The notes beneath the pieces were generated by a model that made no database searches, was not told the origin of the DNA, and saw only the letters and a program-made list of their open reading frames with translations. From the NCBI GenBank assembly GCA_013365325.1, contig JABVXV010000086.1, positions 147,687 to 211,686 of the forward strand: a stretch of 64,000 bases of DNA, in the 5' to 3' direction. Numbering within the stretch: the first letter of the stretch is position 1; the number at the start of each line of letters is the position of its first letter. The position numbers were made by a program, and so were the translations under genes. This stretch comes from Dipetalonema caudispina. Lineage: Eukaryota > Nematoda > Chromadorea > Rhabditida > Onchocercidae. Positions 16,001 to 28,553 of the stretch are shown here, one piece after another.

Positions 16001-18008
16001 GGAAAAAGTGGAAGGGATTGAAATCTAGGCCTTTTTCAATTTAACTGAAATGAAATAAATTTCAATTTTTTAATACAAATAATATGCAAAAATAAAAGAA
16101 GAAAGAATGCTAATAACGTGAAAATAAAATTGAATAATTGGAATATAACAATTGAAATACTAACCAGCTCCTTGTTGTAGAAGTTGTTGTGCAGCAGAGA
16201 TGTGTTCCGGTGTATTGGCTGGATCGTATTCCGGTAGCAATAGTTTGGTAGGTAGCGCAAGTGGTATAATTGAATGTTGATATACAAGTGCGGATAGGGT
16301 ACCAAATACTGGCTCATTATTACAACCCTTTAATTTTACACCCTTTGGTGATGGTTCAATCAGAAAATGACGTACCAATTCGGTACCATCACCTGAAATT
16401 AATACTTTTTTTTTTTTAATCGAGTTAGAATTGAAAAAAAGAAATTAATAATAATTATAGTCACACTAATCATAAAATAACACTCGATTATGATCATGAT
16501 AAATAATCAGAGTAATGTAAATCAAATTTTAATTATAGTTATGCTAGATGCAATGAAAGTATAAAACTAATGTTAATGAAAAATTATCATTTAATTTATG
16601 ATCATTGAATTCCCGCGATGCTAACAATCACGAATTACCAAATGAAAATAGCGCGGAAACATCAGAATCAATAACATTGAAATCAAGTGGAAAAGAAAAG
16701 CAGTTTGATTCGATAAGAACTTTTTAGCAAAAAATGAAAAAAAAGAGTGTAAAATTTAAAAGTTCATTGGAGGATTTATATCTGAATGCGCTTTTGTAAA
16801 TAAAGGATAACAAGAAATCAAATTTTAAAAATTTTAAAAGTAAATTTAACATTAAATTTGAGGGAAATAATAATGGAAATGTTAACTTTTCTCCCAGAAA
16901 TAATTCCATTCTATTGAAGAAATAATTTCGATCAACATATTAGAAAATTGTAAAAATATTTTAAAATTAAATGAAATAAAATAAATTACCAGGATGAACA
17001 CCAGGTGGTGGTGTAGCTACTTTTAGCGCTAAACCAAATGCACCCGGAAAACTGTTACTATCCCGCACAACAAACGTACCCGGTGGTTTATCCCTGAGCA
17101 TGTTTACGGCTGAAAATATAACATTCATATATATCAAATGAAAGCAATAAAAAAAATATCACATTGAAAAAATTTACCACAAATATTATCGTAATCAGAG
17201 TTCACCAAAAAATCTTACCATAATCGGGAGAAAAAAGTAAAACTGTCAATGAGATAAGTGTAGAATTGTAACCCTAATAAGATAATAGGCAGGGGAATAA
17301 ATGAAGTAAAAGATTGAAATTTTTATAAAATAATTTTTAAAAAAAATTGAAAGTAAAAAAAAAAGAACAAATGATTTTTTTCCTTTCATAAAGTGTCGTG
17401 AGATGAATTAAAAAAATAGCAATAGTTTGATTTTTTTTTTTCTGCCTCAAATTTTCACTTATCGTCTTTTAAAATTTGTTGCCAATTTAAAACAGACAAA
17501 TTTTGCATTTGGATCTTTTGTTGAAAATAATTCAAGCCAATAATAGCTTTTGAATTTTTTGTTTACTAAAATATTGTTTTACCTTAAAAGGTAAAAAGGT
17601 AATCAATGCATGTTTAGTTAGGAGCAAAAGAATATGAAAAATAGATGTAACCTTAGCAATTTATTAGGAAATTAAAAATTGATTAACAAATTTCAATCAG
17701 GATACTGATGATAATTTTTAGATAAAACTATAAATGAGATACTACAAATGTTTTAATCATAATAAATACTATGAATGGTGATTATTTTAGGGTTAAATTA
17801 CAACGTAAATTGCAAACAAAAAAGTTTTCATTTAAAAATCCAGAAAAAAAAAGTGCAAATTTCAAATGTGAAATAAAAAATGAAAAAAGATTAATGATAA
17901 TTTAAAGAAAAACTTTCTAACCTTCTTCCCTTGTTATTGTTGGCTTATACCAGTATTTTGATGTATTTTTCACAAATAATGGATGATGATGAATTACTTC
18001 ACCCAAAT
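13020..18008 (-). other. tns-1: Tensin exons 23-28: SH2 and PTB domains
   Basis: Exons: 18008-17922, 17109-16990, 16392-16165, 15720-15587, 13694-13585, 13209-13020. SH2 begins [14 protein letters not shown] and contains [21 protein letters not shown], with the phosphotyrosine-binding Arg at about residue 1135 of the long form. It continues [19 protein letters not shown] and [17 protein letters not shown] starts near [21 protein letters not shown], followed by [32 protein letters not shown] and [17 protein letters not shown], and ends [17 protein letters not shown]. The intron between 15587 and 13694 has a GC donor (AAG/GCAAGT at 15586-15585). The join VHFK/VSAQG is exactly the vertebrate sequence, so the noncanonical site is well supported. 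Confidence 0.95.
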
Positions 18009-19537
18009 CTGCAAATAAATGATATGATAATATTTTGATAAACAATCTCATATTTTATAGAACTATTATATTTCTTTGTCTTCTTGAAGTAATTCAATTT
18101 GGAATTTTATTTCTTTCTTTAATAAGAAAGAAAATTTAAAATTGAAGTAAATATGAATGAATAAAGGATGTTGAAGGAAAAAAAATTTTGAAATTGAAAT
18201 AAACATGAATGAATTGAAAAATTACTTAGCAAGAATTTGAATAGATAAAAATTCGACAAACAAATATGAATTGATTTCAAATATAAAATTAAAATTAGCA
18301 TAAGTGGAAAAAATGATGCAAATAATTAAGCGGAAAATTTCAGTATTAATTATAGAAAGAAACTTTGTTAGTGAAAACATGAAATAATAAATGAATTAAT
18401 TTAATTAGAAACAATAGTATTAGCATACGAATAATACCACTATTGTTTACTGTGATCATAGAATATCATTAATATTTGCACTTACCGATACTTTTATTGA
18501 TAGTATTATTATCACTTTGATCATTTTCGAATAATTAATAGTACCATACAAGTATTTATGCAAAAAATTTCCATTGTACAATATATCATAACTAAGATAT
18601 TTCAGTAAATAATTCAAATACTTTATCGCAATTTCATTAAAATTAACTCACTCAATGTTTTATTATTATAAATTATTTTGGTTTGATGATTTTGAAGTGT
18701 CGTAGTTGATTGTATACCACTTTGAGGACCATTATCAAATGAATAATTCATATTAATTGTAGCATTTTTCCAACTATCTGTAGCACCAGGAGAACTTTCT
18801 GACGTTGTCTGTATACTTTGATGATCGGGGCTTTTCGACACAGTTCCATTCATATCAAATTCTACACTTGCGGAAGGTGTTAAATAATGATTAATTATTA
18901 CGCTATCATTTTCAGCGCTTTTTATCATCTCAAAAGTATCAGCTTCTTGCTTTTTTTCTTCAATTGATTTCGGACACTTTTCACACATTTCTTCATCCTT
19001 TTCCATTTCAAGTTTGACATTCTGCATGATAGAAGCAATAATCGGGGTTAACGATATCTTCTCGTTATCCTTTATCACTTCATTATCTACAGTTTCAGTT
19101 TTCGTTTGATCAGGTGATGCATTGATTTCAAACGATTCTTTTATCGCAATCTCTTCTATCCTTTCATTTTCACTTCCATCATCATTCTTCGGGATTTTCG
19201 TCTGAAGAGGTACTGCAGGATGAATTTCATGTTGGTTCATATTTCTTTCCGATTTCTCAGTATCTGAACTGCTTGACTTTTGTACCTCCTTGGAATTTGC
19301 AATCTTTTCAGCATTTACATTTTTCAAAATAGATTCTGCAGCTGTAGTAGTATCATCATTTTTGGGATATGAATCATTGCAATTCACATAATTTGATTCG
19401 GGATTTTGAAGTGAATTGGAAATTTCGATTAATTTCGTTCCCGTTTTTGGCAATGATATTGCATCATCCAGTGGTAAATCGCTTGAAGTAGTCAGAGTTG
19501 TTGATGAAGATACTGAACTTATTTGTAATTCGGACAT
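13020..19537 (-). CDS. tns-1: Tensin, short SH2-PTB isoform from an internal first exon
   Basis: The exon 19537-18652 holds 295 codons plus one base. It is preceded directly by an in-frame TGA and followed by a consensus GTGAGT donor. It ends in phase 1, as does the long-isoform exon 22 (23815), and both join the SH2 exon at 18008. The long form then reads STDLGEV and the short form TLNLGEV. The product is 584 aa: an acidic Ser/Thr/Asn/Glu-rich unstructured leader starting [15 protein letters not shown] with no recognised domain, then SH2 and PTB. TTTACATCAG lies only three bases before the ATG and fits a spliced-leader acceptor, so transcription probably starts within the intron upstream. 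Architecture resembles vertebrate TNS4/cten, which also lacks the phosphatase and C2 region; that similarity may be convergent. The isoform is inferred from sequence only. Confidence 0.75.
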
Positions 19538-22500
19538 TCACTGATGTAAACTTTGTGCAGAGTATTTTCCTTTACTACCTAATAAATTATTGCAAATTTC
19601 ACTTCAAAATTTTCGCTATCTCGAGAAAGAGCGAAAACAAAATTTAGTTAATTTTATTTTTGATTGAAATTTCGAATATTTGAAAAATTTTCATATTATC
19701 ATTGTAAATGGTAGTTTTATGCTAATTTTGTTGACGTAAATATTACTGACAAAACTATGACTTTTTGTCAGATATTTACGACGATCTTTGCTTTTATTCC
19801 AATGGAGGAATTGGTTGAAGATGGATAACAGTTGGCGATAATGCCACAATATCTGCAAAATATGCTATGATAAAAAAAATCAATAACTCTATTAATTTTC
19901 ATCAGAAAGTCGTAAAACGTTGCCCGATCGGTTGTAAACATTTTTCATATCATTGCTAAACGAAGAAATGAGTGATACTGTGACATTTACTGTGTAACAT
20001 TACTGTACGATTACAATTTGACCAAAATTAGTAGCAATCCCAAAAAAAAAAAAAAAAAAAAAAAAATATCAATAGCAATAGCAATAACAGTAATAATAAC
20101 AGATGTTGGTATTTAAATTTCTTTTTTTTTTTTTTTTTTTACTGACAAAACCCCTTAAAATCCTGTTTCCGTTAAATCGGAAATAATTTTGTAAAAACTG
20201 GTTTATCATATAAAGATACAAGTACGAGGAGGGGGGGAGAAAAAAAAAAGAAGAAAAAGAAGAAAGTAAAATAAAAATAGAATGAGAAGATAGATTGAAA
20301 TTTAATAGGATAAAAGATAATGTATCAAATGACAAATGAAAATATACCATTTTAAGAAGTGTTAAAATGGAAAGAAAGAATGGAAAGAAGGAAAGGGAAA
20401 GATTGATTAGGTCACGATGATGGTTAATTTAACTGTCAATAATTTGAATGACAATATTGGAATGTGCATTGAAAAGAAAAATTTGTTTATAAATAGGATT
20501 GATGATGAGGAAATGAAGATCGATGAAAATAGTGATAATGATGAGATTTTTCGAGGTCAATAAGTTTGTAAGAAAGATTGAATATTATAACGATTGAATA
20601 TCAAATTTCAAACTAATCAATTGAAAATAAAAATTATCAATAATAATAATAACGAAAAGAAGAATGGATAAGAAGGATAAAATGATTAAAGATAATGAAG
20701 AAATAAAATAATATAGGATAAAAAGAATTTGAAATAATAGGTTAAAGGAGGAAAATTTTTATGAGAAAGAAGTATATATGTCAGCTGCTTTCAATTTACG
20801 ATAAAGTGGGAAAAGTATCGAGCAGTAGTGTCTGCTAAATTCATCCTTTTACTATTACTACTCCAACAAATAGTCAGCGATCATCAGTGGAATAAGTCTA
20901 ACTCAAAAATTAACAGTAAAAAAAGAAAAAAAGGAAATAGAACAGGATGAAAGAGAACAAGAGTAAAAATCAGGTCAAAAAAAAAAAAAAAACATCGGAA
21001 AATAGCTAAATAAGAAAATGAAGATGATTGGATGCAGAGAGAGGGAGAGAGAGAGAGAGAGAGAAAGAAAGAAAAAGAAGAAAGATGATAATGATTGATG
21101 TTGATAATAATAATAATATTAATGTTAATGATGATGATGATAATGTTTCTTGATTAAATCCTTGATAAGGATAGTAATGATTGTAGTAATAGTGATAACT
21201 ACGATTGTAATAATTACTACAACAACTCTTTCACACTACATTTTAATAACAGCAACAAGAACTAAATCCACTGATCCACTTCTTCAACCATTTACTACCT
21301 CCCATTAACAATATCAATATCACAACTATCCCCTTGTAATCACTTCTATCTGTAGTGCAATATTTTTAAACGCCTAATTTCACAATATCGTAAACAAAAA
21401 AAGAAAACGTAATATCACTAAATTAGATGGTAGTAAAGCATTAAAACTAAACAATCAAATATATATATATATTTGATAGCAAAATTTTCTTAAATAATAT
21501 ATCTTTAACGAAAAACAAAAAAACAAAAAATCAAATTTACTACGTAAATAATATATCTATCATTGTATATGAAATGAAAATTGATATTCATTAGATAAAT
21601 ATTTAACAATTTTATGTAGTAAATCTATAACAGCAATGAAGAAAATGGAAAAGAAACGAAGAGGAAATTTTGATCAATACAATATACAATTGATATGATA
21701 ATTAAGTTAAAATTTATCAAAAAATTATTTATACTATTTATTACTAAAATATTTATATCCATTATTTGTAAAGAATTTCTTTAAGATAGAAATAGATGGG
21801 AAAGAATTATTAGAATCTGAATAAATCTAACTTAGTATTATTATTTCTTTTTGTAAGAGAGGAAGCGAAATGTGACATTTATGCATCAGTGAGTAATTTG
21901 ATTTCTCATTTTATCAAACAGCAACTAAACTATTCGGATCACTTGAATTTTAAACAAATTGGCTACTAAGGTTGAGAAAACTACCGGAAGTAATTTATGC
22001 ATTTAAATGCCCTCTCTTTCTTCTCTCTCCCTCTCTCTCTCTCTCTTCCTCTCTCTACCTCTCTCGCTTCATTTTATTCCCTTTTTCCTAATTATTTCTT
22101 TTTTATTATAATGATAGAAATTTCATTTTCAAATACTTCTTTTTAACAAACAAAAATAAAATAAATAAAACAAAACGGAAATAGCATATATAAAAAAGTT
22201 TTTATAAATTTTGAAATGAAAAATTTTTTCAAGAAAAAAAAAGATGAAAATGGGATAAACAAAAATGAAGAAGCTATGAGAAAAATTCTGTCATATCAGA
22301 TTCACAAAAGGAGAAGAAAATAAGTTGAAAACGAAATGAAAACAAAAGGACAACGAAGAAATCAAAGAACAAAATAGGAATTATAAGATTTTTTTTTAAA
22401 AAAATTTTTATTTTAAAAAATAAAAATAAATAATTATTAACAGAAATGATCGGCAAAAATATGCAATTCCATTGAGAGCATTAAATATTAAGCTAAAGTT

Positions 22501-25500
22501 TCTGGTATGCAACATTTGAATGGTTCAAATTATTCTTATTTTTTCAACGGTTTACACTTTTAATAATAATGTGTCAATTTTTCAAATATTTCAAGTCTAA
22601 AGAAAATAAAAAAAGTCAGATTTCACAATACCTTCATCCATATTAATTATTTTATTAATGTATTTCAACAATTAATAGCTAAAAAATTTCTTCATTTTAT
22701 AAGAAAATATTACTAGCTATTGTTAATTCCTTCAAGGTTAAAAGTCAAATTTGTTTAAAATTATGCTAAATATGATACGAGTTCTATTAATTTGCTTTGA
22801 AATATTATGCAGAAATATTAATAAGTTTTTAAAACAATCAAAAACGAACCAATCAATTAATTGCGTAAATGTTAGAATTAGATTAATTGACCATTTAATT
22901 AATATTATTATCTTTGGACCATCCTCCATCCAAAAGCAATGGTAAAAGATATCTGATCAGTAAAATAAGCATTCGCTGCCTAAATTCTTAATGCTAATCA
23001 ATTAGTTCAATTCCATAAATTAGCCTTAATTACTTTATTAATTGACCCAAACTACAAAAGGAAAAATTACTTTCATTTAGCCAAAAATTATAACCTTTAT
23101 GTTTGACATTGTTGAAAATGCATTCTTTAAAATAATAATAATAATAATGAAAAAAAGAAGGGAAAAGAAGAGATAATGCTTCTTGATTCATCCATTAAAC
23201 ACTTTTTTGAGATATATTTTTGTCCCATCAAATTCAAATATCAAATTCTTATGATTCATACAAATTCTTAACCAATACCAGCAACAATTTCTGTCGACAA
23301 TTACAAAATTAGGAAATAGATTTTTTTTCTTTTACAAATAAACAAATTAGTTATTTATTATAATTCCAAAAATAAAGTAAACTTTACCTTTCATTAATAA
23401 AAAATTAGTAAAAAATTTTTACATAAACACAAATAAGTCAAGGTGTTTTTTTTTTCATTTTAATAAAACAAAAAGATAAGGTTTACTTATGAAAACTTTT
23501 AGAAATCGGTAAATGTGTTATATAAGAAATGATGCAAAATTGGAAAGAATAAAAGGAAATTGAAAAGTATTACGAAGCTAAAAAAGACGAATTGAACATT
23601 GTAAAAATAGCCAAACTGTAATAATAAAATATAAAAAAAAAAGGAAAAGAAAAAAGTCGGTAAAAGAATTAAATAAGTATATGAGTAAATTTGAAAAAAG
23701 AAAAGAAAAAAGTGAGTTGTTATTAATGTTTTAATTTAAAGCTAAATGAAAATGAAAACTTAAATTAAAATTAAATAATAGGAAATGCAAAGGGTATACT
23801 GATAAATAACATACCAGTTGAGGAAATTGATGTACGATGACTTTGTGCATAGTAAACAGAACGTGGCGATGGTGACCTGAAATTTTTTAAAATTAATTTC
23901 GAATAATTTATAATTAACGTTAAAACAAATGAAAGGCTAAAAAGTAATCATATTTGGTTAATATTATCAATAAAAAGTGAATTGTTAGAAAGTTTAAGTT
24001 TGAAATTATATGGAAAAAAAAATTTTAAAAATAAAACGAGAAAAAAAAAAAGATGGATGATAATAAAAAAGAAGTATTCGATTTTTAGCATTTTATTAAT
24101 AAAATTTAGTTTGAAATTTAATTTCGAATAAAAAAATGATCGTATATATTCAATGCTACTAACTACACATATCATTTCCTAAAATTATTGCATGATTTAT
24201 AATCAATACCTATTTGTAAGCTTAAAATGAATGAATTAAATATTATCAGTGATAGTGACAACCTGTAAGTGATATTGTTAATTGGTTGCATTGGTGGCAT
24301 AACCTCTTTGGCACCTTCAAATAGAAGTGGATGAAATGGTAGAGGTGTTTCCCGACGTACCGGAAATGCTGGTGTTGCTGCTCGATTAGATGACCAATCC
24401 TTAAAATCAATTTATTATGCATAAATTTGATTAAAATTTTATGATTTTAACTGATCAAATTTTTTAAAATTATCGTTGTCTACTAATATAAGATCAATAT
24501 GAGTGTATTTCAGTGCTGCATGCTACGAATTGCTATTGACAATGCATGCAAATGCATTTGCAAATTTACAATATGTCTGTAATAGCAGATAAAATTATTA
24601 AACTTCACTTCAACTATTATTTAATTTTATATTAGCAACGGTTGAAATATCACTAAGGCTTAATTAAAAAATCATAAACAACATTATTGGTAAAATGATA
24701 ACTTGCAAATTTACATCTTTTTTTTTTCCGAAATATAAGTTTTACTTTTTTTTCAGGAAATTCTAAGCTTACTTCTTCTTTCACAATTCTTTTTTTTTTT
24801 TTTTTTGCAGTAATTAATGACATGCTAATTTTAATGATAATTTCAATTTCAAAAAAAAGAAATCATATATGTACTTCGGCGGAATTTGATCCACTACGAT
24901 TAATTATTGGTGATGATGTACCATTTTGAACATCACGCTTTTTCAAGATTGATTTCATTGAATTTGCTGACGAATTCAATTCTACATGAGAATTATTATT
25001 TTCCTGAAATATGAATAGTGATACTTATCATTGATAACAATTAAAAATAATCACATTTCATACAATACTTTCTCATATGAAAAAAAAAACACACACACAT
25101 AATATATAAGTTCGAATTTACACAAATATTTTTTTTAATTTGAAAATTTCTGTTTCTTTTGTTTTTTAAATTTGAAAAATCCTACAAATCATTTTTAGCT
25201 TATCTTAAAATTATATCTGTAAGGAATAATTATGCATCTTTCTCAAAAATTTAATTGAAATTCAATTTTTCTCATATATTTTAAATTTCCATATATACAT
25301 GACGTATCGATTATTTAAACTTCAATTTTGCAAATTTTAACATTCAAAGAATTGATGCCATCATCTATGTTAGATAAAATACCATCTTATTCATACAACT
25401 TTATGCTAATATTTCCGTAGCTTTCTTGATATGAAGCAATAAAAGATAAATTTCAAATTTAAATATTTAAAATATTACAGGAAAAGAAAAAAAACACATG

Positions 25501-27017
25501 CAAATCTAATTAACAATTTTTCAATAATTTCTAGTTAAATTTTTTCTTTTTTTAAAAAACAATTTGAGCAATTTAATTAATTTAATAATAAAAAAATCTA
25601 AAACAAAAAATTTCTTACAATATAAAAGGAAAGAAATAAAAAAAAAAAAACGAGAGATAACAAATTACAAATTATTACAATTATTTCTTATAATCTAAAT
25701 ATTTTTTTATGCTTTTGTGTAATTCAACTGAAAAATTAATGTAAAAATTATTTGAAGATACAAAAAAGAAAAAAAAAAAAAACGAAAAAATCGTTCAAAT
25801 ATATAATGTAAATATATAATGGATTGGATTATATTATAATTGAAATATTATTGGAAATTTGATTGGGCCATTTCATTGAAAAAGAAAAAAAAGGATAATA
25901 TTATAATACATATAATTCATTTGAAAAGATATGAAAAGGTTTGCTAACTTATGTATTTTACAATTCGTTACATTTCATATTTCTATTTTCGATCATTTCC
26001 TCTTTACAATGTCATTTTTTTTTTTGTTAAATATTGAAAAAAAAAAGAAAATTATACTCAAAGACCAATTAATTATTGCTGTAAATAATTAATACATTCA
26101 TATAGAACTGTAAAATTTGATTTCGTAAGCAAAAAAAAAAAAAGAACACTTCAATCGAAATAAAATTCGATAGCACATATTTTATTTCAAATTAAAGATA
26201 AAATAAGCAAGGTAAAAAAAAAAAAGAAAAGAAAATTTATCAGAAATTGCATTTACGATTTTTTTTTATTGACGTAATTTTTGAATCCCATTCTCATCCA
26301 TTAGTACGAAAATAGCCGTAAAGTAAGTAATAGGTAACAATAGCAATTAATGAGCTATTAGGAGTAGCAGAAAGAGTATGATGTGATTTATTTGGGGATA
26401 TCTCAGTGCTATAGTGGTAGTTTTAATTTGCATATTACTATTAAACCATTGTAGAAATTACTGCTTTAATTTCGACAATAATATCTTTAGCTAAATTGGA
26501 ATTAAAAAACAGAAATGAAAAAGGTAAAAGTGTGAAAGAACGACAATATTTGGCTAAATTTGCTAACATTTTAATCTTTGATAATATTATTTGAAAGAGA
26601 GGGAAATTTTATCAACCATAAAATTAAAATAATGAAGCATTGTATGTCTTAATTAATTTGACAAATTTTAAGAATAATATTTCTAAATATACTTTTCAAT
26701 AAATTAAAAATATAATTGGACTAACTTTTGTATAAATTTACAATCAAATTATTATTTTAGTAATGAGAAAAGATTATTTCATTTCATTCATCAATTAAAT
26801 TAATATCTATCGTTCCAAATCGAAAAGAAAAATATGAATTAAAAAAAAAAAAAAAAGAAAAAAAGAAAAGATATTGTTTTAAAAATATAAACGAAACATT
26901 TATTAAGCTATTTTTCTTGCTAAATGTAAGAAAATAATATTATCAGAATTAACAAACAAACAAACAAAAAAAAAAAAACATGCATATTTGTAAGAAAAGC
27001 TAAAAATATTATAAAAA

Positions 27018-27048
<31 letters not shown>

Positions 27049-27370
27049 TTCTCCATCTATGAAACAGATGATAATATATTGAAAGGATTGAATCTGATCG
27101 AATTGATATTTGAAGAAAGAAATTGATGACAAAGAGCAATCAAGAAAGATCGGGCAACGGAAAAAAAAAAAAACCAAAATGACTATTGTCTATTGCCTGT
27201 AATAAATATTTTCAGTTTGAAAGGAAAAACAAGTTTGAAAAAAAAAAAAAAAAGAAGGAAATAAAGAAAGAATGATACAAGTACACTTATATTTTTCTAC
27301 AGATATTTTAGTATCATTGATGAAGGACAACAGCTGCAACAACGACAATAGCAACAATAACAATATTGAC

Positions 27371-27401
<31 letters not shown>

Positions 27402-27842
27402 GCAATAATAACAATAGTGACAACAATAGTAATAATAACAATAATAATAATAACAATAATAATAGGACAGCAGCAATAATAACAACAACAACAACAATAA
27501 TAATAACAGCAACAGCAGTAACTAATTGTAATACTAATAATAGCTATATTTCTCGAAGAAAAGTACGAAGGAAATTTTAAAAATTTCAAATGAAAATGCT
27601 TCGTTTTCTATCATATATCATCCAATTCATTCATTCATTCATGTGATGATAGAAGAGATATGAGAAAGAAAACGAAGCATTTTCATTTGAAATTTTTGAA
27701 ATTTTAACAAAACTTTGCCATATGATAAAGAGAAGAAGATATGATGAAAAGCTAAGATGAACGATGATATATATTTGTGATGAAAAATAAAAATATATAG
27801 AAGGATGTTATGTTGGAAAATTTTTTTTCTTGTTTTTGTTTT

Positions 27843-27877
<35 letters not shown>

Positions 27878-28510
27878 TTTCGGATAAACGTTTTCTTAGG
27901 AATGTAATGACGGATACGAAAGCTTCGTTTCAATTAGTTTAAAACGAATGCAATTTGCTTCATTTCTTCCTCTTTTTTTTTTTTTGTTTTAAAACTAAAA
28001 AATAATATTTATTTTTAAATTACTGTAAAAAATGATATTTTTCTTTTTTTTCAAAAAAAATAAAAAAAATAAGCGATTAATTATATGATTAAATGATTTT
28101 TAATATAAGAAATTTTGCTTATCATAAAAAGTACTATACGAAATACGAAATAATTTGATAACAATAAAAGAATAAATTATACAGAAGTATTGTATTTGTA
28201 TTTAATTGGACAATAATAGTATTTTGATGATAAATTTATGAAAAGAAATAACAAAATAATTTTTATGAAATTTCTTTTTAAAATGATGTAAAAAAAAAAA
28301 AATTTGAATGTTAATTAGCAAAGAAATGTGAAATACTTTTAATTTTGCTAAAATAAGGAGAAAAAAAAAAAGAAATCCATCTAACAATGATAAATATTTT
28401 CATATAAAAGCTATTAATCATTGAATATAAAAAAGGTAATATTTGAATAGACAGATAATTGATAAAAAGTAGAAAAGATAACAATTATGGACAAACATAC
28501 CTAAATAGAA

Positions 28511-28553
<43 letters not shown>

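Noticed and set aside
27190..27589. Several open frames rich in Leu, Asn, Cys or Tyr on both strands
   Set aside because: All come from the AAT/AAC/CAG triplet array.
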